A DNA stretch of 64,000 nt. It comes from Chondrus crispus. Its lineage: Eukaryota; Rhodophyta; Florideophyceae; Gigartinales; Gigartinaceae. The notes below the pieces were generated by a model. It ran no database searches and was not told the origin of the DNA. It was given only the letters and a program-made list of their open reading frames with translations. Made by a program: the position numbers and the translations under genes. Below are positions 30,829-42,687 of this stretch, one piece after another. Position 1 is the first letter of the stretch; every line of letters starts with the position of its first letter. The stretch spans positions 32,733-96,732 of the forward strand of contig NW_005178979.1 in NCBI RefSeq assembly GCF_000350225.1, given 5' to 3'.

Positions 30829-32146
30829 GGTAAGCAGGGGTTCTTATGTCTCTTGGGGAGACCATGGACGTAGGGATGGGGATAAAGATGGTGAGGGAGC
30901 TACATTGGTACTGTACTACCCCCTCTCAAATGATTCGCAAGCGCCTTTGCGCCCTGCCTTAAATTTGGGCGGGGAATTCGAATCCGGGATCTTCTTGGCG
31001 ATCGCATTTGAAGCCTGTCCAGGTTATGGCGTTTTACCTACTTGAAACCCGTCTTTGAAAGCAACTAAGCACCGTTTTCCAAATTTTTAATAGTTTTATG
31101 GTCATTTAACTTTGAGGGCGGTCGTTTGACTTTGAGGTCTGGTACTGTTATATCGTGGTCACTACTGTACGTACAGGATGAGAGGTGCGACGGCGGGAAA
31201 GTATGGCGACGAGTACTCAGTACTCAGAGGATGCAGTTTTTTAGTCGTGTTTTACAGGCTTTTAGCAGTGTGCTTTGTCCCCAAATATATGTATTTGAGC
31301 CTCGTTTATATATTGCCATCTCTCCAATAGTGCCATAGCTAGAGGAATGTCATGCTATAGCACTATATCGTAGGAGTCACTAGGTCTCCTACGCAAACAT
31401 CAGAATTTCGTTGAATTGCCCGGCCCTTTCCAAATGATTGCCATCATTGGGAAGTGACCCTGTCATTCCCGAAAATATACCGCAAAGCGCAAATAATTGC
31501 GATCATGCCAACAGCTTACAGAAAAGCTCATAACATTTAATCATATACCCGATGACTAGGCGGTGACCAGCCGTCCTGACTGCAGCCCATGGGCTCACGA
31601 CCAAGCACATCGAGAACATGTCGGAGTAGAAAGTGGAAGGCACTTACTGAGATCAAGTTGATGTTTCTACTGTATCACGACGATATGGAGAATCTATTTC
31701 ATTGATCGATTACACTACTGCTCATCCGGAGTGCAAGTGATCGGAGTGTCTCTTGCACTTAATTCTCAATATGCCCTGGTACCGTGTCATCCTGTTTGGT
31801 TTATTTGGATCCTTGATGGAGACTAATTCAGCGAGAACGGAACAAAATTCAGCAGACAAATTGACACATTCCTACAGCTACTTGCTACTTCACTTTAAAG
31901 TTAGATTAATCCCTTGTAGGTCAGTATGGATAACTCTGAAATCTGTCACAATGCAAAAAGGGCAGCGACCGACTCAACTCAGTCGGCTTGGCCATCGACA
32001 CAGTCAAGAATAAAACTTGAAAGAATACAACTCGCCCTAAACTGTTGCCTCATTGTATTAGCGCGTTTCTCGCGGTAGCGCTTTGGAATACGGGGTCAGC
32101 GCTCCAGCTGACTGTTCCCAATGTAATACCAACGATTTGTGAGCTG
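30829..32146. other. No gene seen
   Basis: Mixed-composition sequence between two transposase remnants. Only short ORFs without recognisable motifs; no clear repeats. It may include decayed ends of either element. Confidence 0.4.
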
Positions 32147-32934
32147 TTAATAAAAACGCATATCCTGTTCACGCAAAGGCTTCCACCGTATATGAAAATT
32201 AGTCAAACCCTGCATGTTTTGAAAAACAACTAAGTTTGATTCTGAACCAGGCTCTTTCATACTCGACGACACCTCAAAGCCATTGAGAGTCACGGATACT
32301 TCCACCTTGTATCCGTATAATTTGTGCTTTCTACTGAAATATTTTTTCCCTTCCGCAATGCTTCCTGAGGGCCAATAAGACGGTTGAAACGTGACTTCCG
32401 TAGCATATCGCTTCATAGGATAGTTTTTCAAGAGGTTGTTGTTGTTGTGTAGCATTTTCATGGACCAACACTTGGTCTGATATGCATACTGCTCATACAC
32501 GGGTTCGAAGAGCATCCGTATGAATCGAACAATCATGCGCTCAAAAGCAGACGTCCTCTGCCCGAACATCCGCGCCAAAAATCCCATGCTCCACCGTGTT
32601 TTAAAACAGACAAAGCCATAAACAAGACATCTTTGGCCGTATGTGCGCATTTCCGACCTCATCCCACGTTGTAATTCTCATTTATGAGATCCTGAAACCC
32701 AGCCCAGATTCTAACAAACCGAGGAGGGCTGGAGTTTGTCATCTCGAGAATTGCAGCGGCTCCTCCCTCTTCATAGAATTTGCCGAAAATAGGTGCGTCC
32801 GATCCGTTCTCCTCATCGCTGTTTTCGGGAGGAACGACGTCAAATTCCTCGATTTCGTTGCGGGGGTCGATGGCGGCCGTAGAGAGGAGCTGTGAGGCTT
32901 GTGCGGCGTCGGAGGAAGCGAAAGAGAGGGCCAT
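32147..32934 (-). pseudogene. DDE_Tnp_4 / PIF-Harbinger-like transposase remnant
   Basis: From ATG 32934 a short acidic start (EEFDVVPPENSDEENG) leads to EMTNSSPPRFVRIWAGFQDL; the frame then shifts near 32660 and continues with FLARMFGQRTSAFERMIVRF and the core block EVTFQPSYWPSGSIAEGKKY, FSRKHKLYGYKVEVSV. These are typical of the DDE_Tnp_4 family, but the expected first Asp (DVTFQ) is Glu here and the C-terminal half with the other catalytic residues is not readable. A decayed fragment, unrelated in detail to the intact transposase at 43663-44847. Confidence 0.7.
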
Positions 32935-33957
32935 TTCAAAGAGAAGGGGAGATGGATGGCGCCGGAGTGTGCTGGTGCGATGAGAGAGATGAAGCAGGAG
33001 AGTGCCGTTGCAAGGACAGAAGTGGGAAGGACAGTGCTGCCGTGGAGAGATAGATAGGTTGGGAATGCGCTGTAGTTGGGAGGGAGATGGGGCGGGACTG
33101 GACTGTGTCGAGGAGACAGACGGGGCGGGATTGAGGCTGTTGTGGAGAGGGACATGAGGCGGGATTGGGCTATGTAGGGGAGAGAGACGTGTCGGGGTTG
33201 AGGCTGTTGTAGAGAGAGATGGGAAATGGCTGTCGTTGAAGGCGGCTTAATAATTCATATACGAAATGGGCGGGTTTTCAGCGAAATGATCTGCTTGATT
33301 TGTATTGAGAATCATCTTTTGTGCATTGGTGCGGTACTCAGGTATTGAACACGTAGTTGTGTACTGTCAGCTTGTAATCAAATATATCTATCTTTTTATG
33401 AATCACTGACTTTGCGATAGATCAATGGGCCATATGTCAGCGAGAATTTTCTGACCACCATTGGATTGGGTATTTTACCTGTCCGCCGCTATTTCTCTGA
33501 AAGGTGTACTGCATACTTTTTGAGACTTGATACTTATGATATGTGCGCTTGGAGTACTGTAGTTGGGTATCTCCAAACGCACTGAGCGGCGATCGCCTGC
33601 GATGCGATGAAATGCATTTCCCGCCTCAGCATTGACCGAAGAGCCCGCCCCCATCCCCGACAACTAAAGGGGGTTCCTCAAACACTCAACGCCGCCACTT
33701 GACAGTACAGTAACCTGACCTACTGTTGACGGTTTGTAGGGATTTTTATATGGTTGGAAGCGGCGCAGAATCGGTATCCGGGCCACAAACGCTTGGTTTC
33801 ATCGGTTAAACTCGTTTTGATTGAGGAGACCAACACTTCGGCTTCTCTCTTCATCCCGAACATGCCTAAAACGGACAAAAGCTCGGACTGCGGAATCTTT
33901 TGGTCCAGTACAACTACATTTTTGACACTTAATCCAGTGCCACGTCAACTAAATGAG
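32935..33957. other. No gene seen; minor GC-rich repeats
   Basis: At 33110-33225 short G-rich units recur (GAGGCTGTTGTGGAGAG and variants). Otherwise I see nothing that I can support. Confidence 0.4.
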
Positions 33958-35597
33958 CTATTTTTGCAAGATCCGCATCTTCGCTTCAGCTCGCCGCTCC
34001 CTCAACGACCGACAATTTTTCAGATATGCCTCAACAGAAACCCCGGACCTCCATGCACGATATGTGTTCTGTGCATGACGTAGTTTTGCACACTCCACAT
34101 TTGCTTTCTGCACACGCTTTCCAGACTTCATTTCACGTAACAACCTTCCCTTCTCTTCGATAATTCTTTTTCTTTCGTCCTCTTCCTCCTTTATCTAGAC
34201 TGACTCCATCACGCCACCTGCAGTCATAACGCAGCCATTCGCTGTGTCTACGTATCCACATTTTATAATCTCTGCATCACACCCCAACACTATGTCACGA
34301 ACATCCTTATGCCTTTCCTCAAAACGTTTCTCTGACATATCAATAGTTAGAATCGGAGCATCGGCAGCTGCGCTCGCCGGTCTAGGCTCTCCAATCAACG
34401 TTTTTGCATTCAGTGGCCACAGTCCAGACCTCTTAAAAGACGCTTGTACATTAGTCTTCGTAAACGAGTTCTCATACGCCTCACGCACAATCTTACACAT
34501 ACCAAACAAATCAATGGTATACCGGTCATTAAATCCAGAGCAACCGTTTGCGGTCTTGCTAAAAGAATTTTTAAAAGACGTGAACAACACAGTGTGCAGG
34601 GGCTGGGTTTTGCCAGCAGTATGCCATCGCAGCGCATAAACTACGATGTTGTTCTTTAAAACTTCTTGGAGGACTTCCAACGACAGATGGTATCTGTAGC
34701 CGTCATACACAAGAAGCACCTTCCTCCCTTCACCTGTTACATCGGCAGTATAGTGAATAAACGCGGCAGCCTATGACAAAACATTAAATATATCAACTCC
34801 ACCCCCCCTCAGCTCTTGTGGCAAGCACAGATCCTCTTGGCAAATAAGCTGGCGGCGTCTCTGTACGAACATTTCCATTATGTAGCACGTCCCTGTACGG
34901 AATCTCCATACCTTTAACAACAATTAGAAGTGGTCCAGCTTCTCCGGCACCGCTAATAACAGGCATCATAGTTATCTTGTTCAAGTATGAGAAGTCGACA
35001 GCTTTGACGTCTTGATTTCCTCGACGTGGCATCAATTAACGACATGAAAGTTTGCTATCCGCATCCTCCCCGGGCTTGACCCCGACTTCGTCCAAGTTAA
35101 AAATTCGATACTCATCTATTACATTATCTGTAATTAATTTTTCAATGCCGGCGAAATGCATAGTTAGAACTTGTCCGTTTACTGCGGAGAAGCGTTTTGC
35201 TTCTTGTCGGAGAGGGCGTAAAAATTTCAAAACGTTTGCATGGCGGCCGCGGAACGCGCGTTCCGCGGCCGCTGTCTTTAAAGGGTAGACGAATCCTAGG
35301 TGAAGGAGAGAGCCCCTCAAGCACTAGCGATATGCACTCTTTGAGGTGGTTCTGCGTTAACGGAATACTCCTATCCGCGTATCGGAGTAACATTTCCACT
35401 AACATATTTTCCTGTGCACAGGACAAGGCCTCCTTGCGCCCTCTTCCCTTGATCGGAGTAGTCATTCTGTGGTGCAGAGTTAGCATCGGTACTTTGTACC
35501 TTTCCGCGGCATCGCGATAAGAGGTACCCTGCTTGATGGCTTGGAGAGCGCTGTCGATGCGATTGTCCCGGCGAGTTCGAGCACGAAGGGTGACCAT
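33958..35597 (-). pseudogene. Pogo-like DDE_1 transposase, heavily decayed
   Basis: Starts at ATG 35597 with a helix-turn-helix region (KQGTSYRDAAERYKVPMLTL). A 30-bp palindrome (35243-35272) interrupts the stretch after RLPFKD. Further left are FNLDEVG (first Asp), a stop near 35036, TMMPVISGAGEAGPLLIVV, a break near 34793-34720, VYDGYRYHLS (second Asp), then TQPLHTVLF, where the third Asp has become His. After a TAG at 34195-34197 the same frame continues through a Lys/Arg-rich helical tail to 33958. It matches 8033-9727 along its length but carries several frameshifts and stops and has lost a catalytic residue. Certainly inactive. Confidence 0.84.
35243..35272. repeat. Perfect 30-bp palindrome with two NotI sites
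   Basis: Both halves read GCGGCCGCGGAACGC on opposite strands, with no loop. It interrupts the pogo-like coding sequence and is far more GC-rich than its surroundings. Confidence 0.95.
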
Positions 35598-37730
35598 GGA
35601 TTCAATGAGGGAATGGCGTCAATAAACGGAGAGACAGGAAGAGATGAGGGTGGTTCTGAGACTTACAAAGATCAAAAGAATGAGACTATGGTGATGGAAG
35701 GACGGTTACGTTTGTGCACATTGTCGCGCTTCTGTCAAAACTACTGAGTGCCATGTTTTAAAAAGTCCGTCCCAATACGCAAAAAACGCGCAAACGTGAG
35801 TGACATGATTAGTTTTTAAATATATCCACAAGGTTTCGAAGTATTAAATGGCTTTCCAACTCGTCTGGCAAAACTTCAACAAGCGATGGCCAAAACCTAG
35901 AAGTTGGTTAACTTTGACAGCAATATTTCCCGTTGCATAGTTCTTGACGCCTTTCAATAATTGCTGTAGCCCCCGTTTACAGTGCGCGAACTTAGAATAA
36001 ATACAAGTGGTCTCTGTGCCGCGCGTTGCGCGCCGCAAGTGGGGAGGAATGCGACAGAATTTTAATACAGTAGTCGCTTGATAACTGCATCGGGTTGGTG
36101 GACGACGAACCGTTGCAGATTTCGGGGTGTTTCAGTTACAGTGGGGCCTACTCATTAGTTCCGCCCGGTGCAAGACCCCAAAAATGTGCACTATTGGGAG
36201 ACGGCATTAGTAAGTGACGCTGTCACATCTCTCTGCATGCACTCAGTAATTAGCGCCTGCGTGCTCCTTGTTGGTTCTGTCGAATGTTTCCTCAGGCGCA
36301 TTTGTATAGCTTGGCGCTCCTCAGAGGTTGCCGCTTGCAAAAACCTCGTCCGCGTATGTTCCAGATACACTGACACGTTTATTTGTTATTCTGGGGAAGA
36401 CGAGGAAAATCACCTGTTTATTGCTGTATGCGCTGGTGGCTGAGATGGTGACGCATGAGAGATGGTGACGCATGAGAGTTTCATCCCAGTAGTCTCCAGC
36501 GTCGCTTAAGCCATATAACGGTAGCAGGATCTGTGTAGTGCAATTGCCAAGTGGCGCTACTATACTAGGTGGGCGCGAGGGGCCTCGCCCGAGTACAGTA
36601 GTAAGATGTTAACCGATACGGTACATACGTGGCCAGCACGTGTACAAGTGGTGCGCGACCGTTCGGTTGGGTTAGTACAGTAGTCATTTTTAGTTTCTGT
36701 AAGCTACAGTAATCTGGCTACAGGATGTACAGCTACTGTAGTCCGTCCGGTGCCACCGCCCTACTAGGGAGTATAGGATAGGGAGGCACCGGGCTGGAGG
36801 TAAACGGAGGCAAGCACGCCTCCCCTTCCTTCCTACCCTAGTCCTTTTCCGGTACGGTTAGTAATCTACCTCAGGTTTCTAGCTCGCCACCGGTCATACT
36901 GCTCTACACCCCAGTATGACTGCGCGTGTCCAGTGCGGTGTACCTCCCTTTTCCTGTGCTTCCTACTGATTCGGATAACTCTACCTGACGCCCCAGTGTG
37001 GCGGTCCCCCATGTAGTAGAACGTGCCGCGCTCGACCGGCTTCGGGTAGCGGGAGCTGCGACACGTCGTACCGTAGTTCGTGGCGTGTGAGACGCGACGA
37101 GTGCCGTGCACACGTGTAGTAAGAACCACAAAACAAGACAGAGAGGAGGTCGGTAGCTGGTTGGTAGAGGTTTTGGTAGAGCGGTGTGGGTTCGACACAA
37201 CGATTCCACAAAAGGCAGATCGACGTCCTCGACGTGGTAACTCGACGCCGTGCGGAGGCGACGTCGTCAGGGAGGACGAATCCGGGCGCTATGCGGAGCG
37301 CTCGTCGTGCGCTACCCCTGCGGTGGGTACTTCTCGTTGTACTCGATGTACTGAAGGAAAGGCAAATCGTAGTCAGGCGAAAGACTTAGGCACAAAACCA
37401 AGGGACAAAGGGGTCGGCCCTCGAGATGATGCCACTACGTCGATCGATGATCCCCTCGACTCCTTCCCCTTCCCTTCTTTATCTACTACTGTAGTCCCCG
37501 TTCTAACAGTTCCAGACTGTAACGGTGCGACTACACATCGGTTAGTAACGGTCCTGCACTTGGGCGCCAGCGAGGTACGCCGGTATCACACATTAGACGG
37601 TATGATTCGAGTACAGTACGTACACGGGCGCGAATTGCGCTGCCAAACTTACCGGGCGATAAGGTAATTACCTTTCGAATTGGGAATTAACCAATGCGGT
37701 CCTTGTCATACACCATCGGGTGTTCGAGTA
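35598..37730. other. No supported gene; LTR-like GC-rich stretch in the right part
   Basis: 35598-36440 shows nothing. 36443-36476 is a two-copy 17-bp tandem repeat (GAGATGGTGACGCATGA). From about 36540 to 37660 the sequence is rich in GTACAGTAG, CACGTGT and GGTACGG words and resembles the LTR-like repeats in style, but it lacks their closing hairpin. It may be a decayed LTR element. The longest ORF (37080-37667) has no recognisable content. Confidence 0.4.
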
Positions 37731-39927
37731 CACTGATCACGGTAATTAGTGGGGACCGGACTAATTCTGAACCTGGGTTTTAGAGGCCGTGACTGTGAAT
37801 AGTCCGGTCCTGACTATTTATGAATCTAGACTATTTACGGTGTGGTTCTTAAATAATCGGGACCAGACTATTTTACCAGTGCAAAAATACTCTGGATCAG
37901 TTGACAATCTGATGTAAGGACAACTTGTCACGCGATTGGCTCACCGTTGAAATGATTGCGATGCTTCGCGATGATCGCTTGCAGGGGCAAAAACAGTTGC
38001 TTCTCCTCCCACTGCCCGTTGACATTCAAGGACATCCCAGTGCGTATCATCGCTTTTCGTGAATATGTCAGACCAGCCTTGTCGCGCTGTGCATTGACAT
38101 CCTGGACTGCATCAGCGGCCATCTGCAAAAAGAATCTTTTGCCAGGATTTTTCAACTTTCCACTCGCTCCCTCACCACTCCCCATCCATTCCCCTCTTGC
38201 CATTAGACCCACTTTATACGCATCCCACCTGCTCCTCAATGCGTCTTTAAGTTTAGATATGACGAACGAATCCGCAGGTTGTACCAGATCAGTGGCGTTT
38301 GCGGGAAGCTTCCTCAAGACAGTGTTGATGTCACGAAGGCATTTAGGCACTGCTTCAGTTTCAATGTGCCCCGAGCAGTTGTCAACAAAGAGGGTCCGAT
38401 TCCGGCCGTAGATGTCCCTCCTGATTGCCCTCGGCTCCGCAAGCCACTCGGCGAACACACGACCATCCACCCATCCCTTACGACCTGACCGATAGCAGAC
38501 ACCGGTGACATCGTCCGGTACACCTCGTATCGGATAAGAGCAGTTCGGATTCTGGAAAATTAGCATCGGCGCCTCTATCCTTGCATGAACACCACCCGTT
38601 ACTCTTACCATCATAGTTATCCCTTCATCGCCGGAAACAACATCTGCATATTTCACAGACTCCTGGCCACGTAACCCAATAGATCTCCCGTTGTCCATAT
38701 TAAACAAAAAGTGCGTTTCGTCCGCGTTCTCGACTAAATCTTCAACTAAGTCTCCAGCCATAAACCCTCGCTTCAGAGTCCCAAGATGGTACGCCACATT
38801 CTTTTCTATGAACAATTGTTTGTCAGGGCCTACGGAAAGGTTGCTAGCCTGGCGTCTTATGACCAAGTCATGGGCAGCCATGAACGTCTGGACCCATCTT
38901 ACAGTAATTCGTTCGGCGATTGGGGCTCCTCTGACGAGCGTGGTGTGGTTAAAAGAAGCGTCAGGATCTACCGTTTGGATCAAGCTTTTTGCGGCACAGG
39001 CTAGGAAGGATGGACCGAGCTTTACATTCATCGAGTGCAGCCGATCAAACTCCCCTTTCAGAGCTACATATAAATCTTTAACCCACTGTTCCCTCTTTCG
39101 TCCACGTCCATTAACAGCCTTATTGTTCTTCCGTTTTCGGCCTTGACTCCCCGTTGACGACAGATTACCAAGCCAACGCCCAGGAGCAAATAGACTGATG
39201 TACTTGGATCTGTTTTTCCACCAAAAAGAAACCTTGCTGTGGTTAGTTTTGTAGCTGCCCGGGAATATATGAGGGAACTTGCGCAAGGCCATTGCCGGAA
39301 GACCGTTTTGCCCTGTTTCATGGGCTTGGGACAGCATCCATTGAATCACAGTTCTGCGCTGGCTGATTGTAGAAACAATCTGCCGTTTTCGGCCTTGGAA
39401 GACGATATTGGCTGTGTCGGAGACCAGTAAGGCGCTGGATTGGTGATTGGTTTCGGGCGTGGGGCTCGGGGACACTGGGGATCGCGCTGCTATCGCGGCC
39501 GCCAAGGACCGTTCAATGGGTCCCTGGGTTGGCATTGCGGTTGCTGGAGGTGCTCAGGATGTGAACCACTTGAGGGATGGGGAAAGACCAGTGGTGAAAG
39601 AGAGGGGATCGGTGGTAAATGGAAAGGAAGGGTCGATGTGTCGGTATGGGCAGATGGTGATCACCAAATGTGCTATCAAAACATGTGACCAAAAAATATG
39701 GACGGGCAAAATTGCACAGTAAGCGATTCCAGCAATGTATAAATTCACTCTGTATGATCCGATGGCCACGTACCGTGACACAGGGACCCCTATGTGAAAC
39801 AGGGAGGCGTAGATGATTACAGTACGGTATCATGAATCTGGGGGTCCTGAACAGTAAATAGTCCGGACCGGACCAATTTTGAACCAAAACTAATTAGGGT
39901 ATCACGACTAATTACCGTGATCAGGTG
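37731..39927 (-). mobile_element. Second TA/TIR DNA transposon, full length
   Basis: 2,197 bp with TA on both sides (37729-37730, 39928-39929). The ends are CACTGATCACGGTAATTAGT (37731-37750) and, inverted, CACCTGATCACGGTAATTAG (to 39907). Copies of an AGTCCGGTCC / GACTATTTA motif lie just inside both ends. It carries the transposase gene 37928-39535 on the minus strand and sits at the broken end of the copia RT fragment at 40027. Architecture and transposase match the element at 12274-14369. Confidence 0.88.
37928..39535 (-). CDS. Intact DD36D transposase
   Basis: 535 residues from ATG 39535. Ser/Pro-rich start, nuclear-type basic stretch (FQGRKRQ), helix-turn-helix region (TISQRRTVIQWMLSQ), then the core: ENADETHFLFNMDNG (D272), LFVDNCSGHIE (D385) and VQPADSFVISKLK (D422). 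The Asp offsets equal those in the 12703 gene (113 and 37). No stop or frameshift, and the TIRs on both sides are well preserved, so the element could still be mobile. The family has long inserts (GRKGWVDGRVFAEWL and neighbours) compared with classic mariner. I know similar DDE_1 proteins from oomycete genomes; a search would settle the name. Confidence 0.9.
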   Translation of the reverse strand: MPTQGPIERSLAAAIAARSPVSPSPTPETNHQSSALLVSDTANIVFQGRKRQIVSTISQRRTVIQWMLSQAHETGQNGLPAMALRKFPHIFPGSYKTNHSKVSFWWKNRSKYISLFAPGRWLGNLSSTGSQGRKRKNNKAVNGRGRKREQWVKDLYVALKGEFDRLHSMNVKLGPSFLACAAKSLIQTVDPDASFNHTTLVRGAPIAERITVRWVQTFMAAHDLVIRRQASNLSVGPDKQLFIEKNVAYHLGTLKRGFMAGDLVEDLVENADETHFLFNMDNGRSIGLRGQESVKYADVVSGDEGITMMVRVTGGVHARIEAPMLIFQNPNCSYPIRGVPDDVTGVCYRSGRKGWVDGRVFAEWLAEPRAIRRDIYGRNRTLFVDNCSGHIETEAVPKCLRDINTVLRKLPANATDLVQPADSFVISKLKDALRSRWDAYKVGLMARGEWMGSGEGASGKLKNPGKRFFLQMAADAVQDVNAQRDKAGLTYSRKAMIRTGMSLNVNGQWEEKQLFLPLQAIIAKHRNHFNGEPIA

Positions 39928-40222
39928 TATAGTATGTACACTAGTGGACACTTGGCGATATACCACACCCCAGGCTCCCTCATTTTAGGTACAGCCTGTC
40001 CTTTCCCCGTTTCGGTTTTAGCGCCCCTACGGTTGTACAACAATCTGCACAAGTTCGTTGGGGGCCAGTTCCAATACGTCCGGCCGTGTAAAACGATTAA
40101 TCTGTAACTCGCAGCCAGCCCGAAGATAGGCCTGGCGTATGTCGCATGTCCATATGTCCAAGCCCAATGTCGTGGCGAAGGCTAGTACCAGGGAAACAGA
40201 AGAATGGCGCAGGGTTGTCGAA

Positions 40223-40268
40223 TTGTGCACAACTGATTTGCGCATATGCGCAAATCACTTGTGCACAA
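40223..40268. repeat. 46-bp near-perfect palindrome beside the N gap
   Basis: Halves 40223-40245 and 40246-40268 are inverted copies with one mismatch in 23. It lies 50 bp from the gap, where a hairpin could have stopped sequencing or assembly. Confidence 0.93.
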
Positions 40269-40318
40269 AAATTCATATTGGGTGGTCCAGCAACCATTGT
40301 TCCGGATGTGTGCCTCTC

Positions 40319-40418
40319 NNNNNNNNNNNNNNNNNNNNNNNNNNNNNNNNNNNNNNNNNNNNNNNNNNNNNNNNNNNNNNNNNNNNNNNNNNNNNNNNNN
40401 NNNNNNNNNNNNNNNNNN
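40319..40418. other. Scaffold gap, 100 N
   Basis: Exactly 100 undetermined bases, a conventional gap size, inside the copia RT. True length unknown. Confidence 0.98.
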
Positions 40419-42687
40419 CCGAAAGCGCATATGTGGTTTCGGTGTCCGCCCAATACGATTCGCGCCTTTTTTTTCTCCGTCCCACCTTTATGCTTGATAG
40501 ACAGGACGTAACAGGATGGTATGATATTGGGGTTTTATTCGGCGTCCTCGCGGAGGATAATTCGGAAAGTTACTTAGTCAATGAAGCCCAGGATTTCTTG
40601 GCGCTTGGCTGCATCGAATCGCTTGCAGCAGAGGTCTGTGGGGTGGATTATCTCTGTGTGAAGGACAGTTGCAATGGTAGCGGAGGTTTCGTGTGCGGCG
40701 ATGGAAATGGATTCGCAAGGCGGGTGCTGGTGTCGGTCTCACCTGGGCAATATTGAAGGGCTTTGGGCCTGTCCTGTCCCCAATGGGAACGCGGAGGTGC
40801 TTTTCTGTAACTACAGCAACCATATGTGGATCTGTGAATGACTTAAGCCGGTCGCGATATACGTGCACAAAGATGCATTGTTTGAGGCAACAAGCAGAGC
40901 ATCGGGGTGGCTGTTTCTTGAAACCAACCTGTACGCGGCCCTGAGAGACTAGTTTTCATATCCGTGACGTGCTGCAGCCATAGCTTGATTACGAACCGAA
41001 TTTCTCGGAAAGTTCCTTGCGGGCTGTCAGAATGGGCGAGGTAGGACGCCTAAAACTTAAGCAAGGGGACGAGGCCATCCGGTCCGACGCTGTCATTCAT
41101 CGCCTTCGTAGCCATAGACAGGACAAAGTCGACAGGTAAAGACTCATAGTCATGTCGCAATTTACGATATATTCTGCGTAATTTGTCATGGAAGTTTTTT
41201 CCAGACCTGAGCGAGTTGTGGCCCTCGGTGCCGGTGTGATGCAGAGTGATGGCAGAGGCGCGGCATGCCTCGTTCTGTTCAGCAGAGACGAACACAGACT
41301 CTCGATCTGTGAGCTTCTCGTCTGGAAAGCCGACGTACAGTGAAGAACATGCTTTCACGAAGGTGTACCAGACAGTACATACATCTAGTGAAGGAAGAAA
41401 CGCCGTTGCGCTAAAGCGCGTGCCGGCATCAACGAAGTGCAAGACCGGGCTCTGCTTAGAAGCGCCGTCGTGTAGGTACATGAAGTTGAGCGGTAGCTCG
41501 TGGTTGAATTGATGCTTGCCTGCGTCCCTTAATTTAAAGCTCAAAGGGCGTTGTTCGTTTCGATGACATGATTGGCAGTCTTCGAAGATGTTCTCCAATA
41601 TAAAGCGTGTGTCGGGGGAGGTCCTCGGTGTGTGCACGTTGTAGCAAGTTGTACAGCTTTTGCACACCACGATGCATCATGTGCCGATGTAGGCGCTGTA
41701 ACTACGATCTGGTGTAGTATGTGTTAATAGAGGTGTCCCAGCTCAGATATGCATGTCCATCTTTCCGGTGTATTGGCAATGACCACTTCCTCGGTACACA
41801 TTGAATTTTGTTTTCGACCGACAAAAATTGAAGGCCATACTTGTCCATAATGTCCAGCCCTATGAGAAGTGGTAGAAAATCCTGAACAACGTCCAGTAGA
41901 AATTTCATTAAAGTACTGGTGGTCGGTAAAATGATCCGCATTTTCCCAAGTGACTTGGATAATAGAGAGAGGCGAAGCGAAAGCGAGTGTGGGAGCGGGG
42001 TTAGTCTAACTCGATGTTGTGCAGTTTGCAGTACGCGCGGGCTTGTCGTAGGCCGATTACCAACCTCTGAGCCCCCGTATCCCGCACGGCTCCGACGAAT
42101 GTTTTCTGCAGGTTCCTGTTGGAGCTTGTTGGATTTTTGTGAAGATCGGTGTAGATGGTGTAATTTAAAGCAGATCTTAAACCTCTACGCTTGCTGTGCA
42201 GAAGTCGCCTTGCTATGAGGCGAGAGAGCAGTTGCTGACTACGTCCCCGGGATGGTCATAGGGATTGGTGATTACCGGGGGGAGGGGACGATTCATTGTG
42301 CCGTGGTGGCTTGCGGTGCTGCGTGGCGGGGGGATTGAGCGCGGGATGTGGGGGAGGGCGGGAAGGGTCCTGAGTTGTGGAATCGTAGACGGTTCTCCGC
42401 GGGACGGGCTCAATAGTGGGTTTACGCAAGCAGAACTCTGCAAGGATTTTTTCAAAATTCTGCAATACGTATGACAGGTGTAAAAAGATACAGAATTCTG
42501 CAATGAAGCTGTGAGGAATATTGCCGAAAAGTGCGCAGTTAGAGAAAACCTGTGAGAAACAATTGTGAGAAATTCGGAGACAGTTGCCCTACATGAGCGC
42601 GCCAAATAGTACTAGTATGCCATAATCCCTCGAACTCATGCTCTGTCACCCCATCCACCCTCACATCATCTTACTCCCATCCTCACT

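Larger units (their letters stand above)
40027..42130 (-). pseudogene. Copia pol (protease, integrase, RT), decayed and gapped
   Basis: Read leftward: protease with DTGA (D at 42079-42081), LVIGLRQARAYC and LLIGLDIMDKYG; a stop near 42005; then integrase (41670-41050) with CQSC of the zinc finger, LHFVDAGTRF and LTDRESVFVS. In the third catalytic block the sequence is SLRSGKNFHDKLRRIY, where Glu is expected before the FHD stretch but Lys is found. RT starts at about 40620 (KRQEILGFID, FRIILREDAE with two TAA stops, CYVLSIKHKGG, ARIVLGGH), passes into the N gap, and resumes at 40245 with ATTLGLDIWTCDIRQAYLRA. It ends near the TA/TIR element. GalEa-like by motif style. Gag lies further right, beyond the PIF insertion. 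Inactive. Confidence 0.82.

Noticed and set aside
37080-37667. 195-codon plus-strand ORF
   Set aside because: Lies in LTR-like GC-rich sequence, with biased composition and no recognisable content.
40139-40756. ORFs that span the N gap
   Set aside because: They exist only because N was read through as X. The copia RT frame on the minus strand explains both sides.
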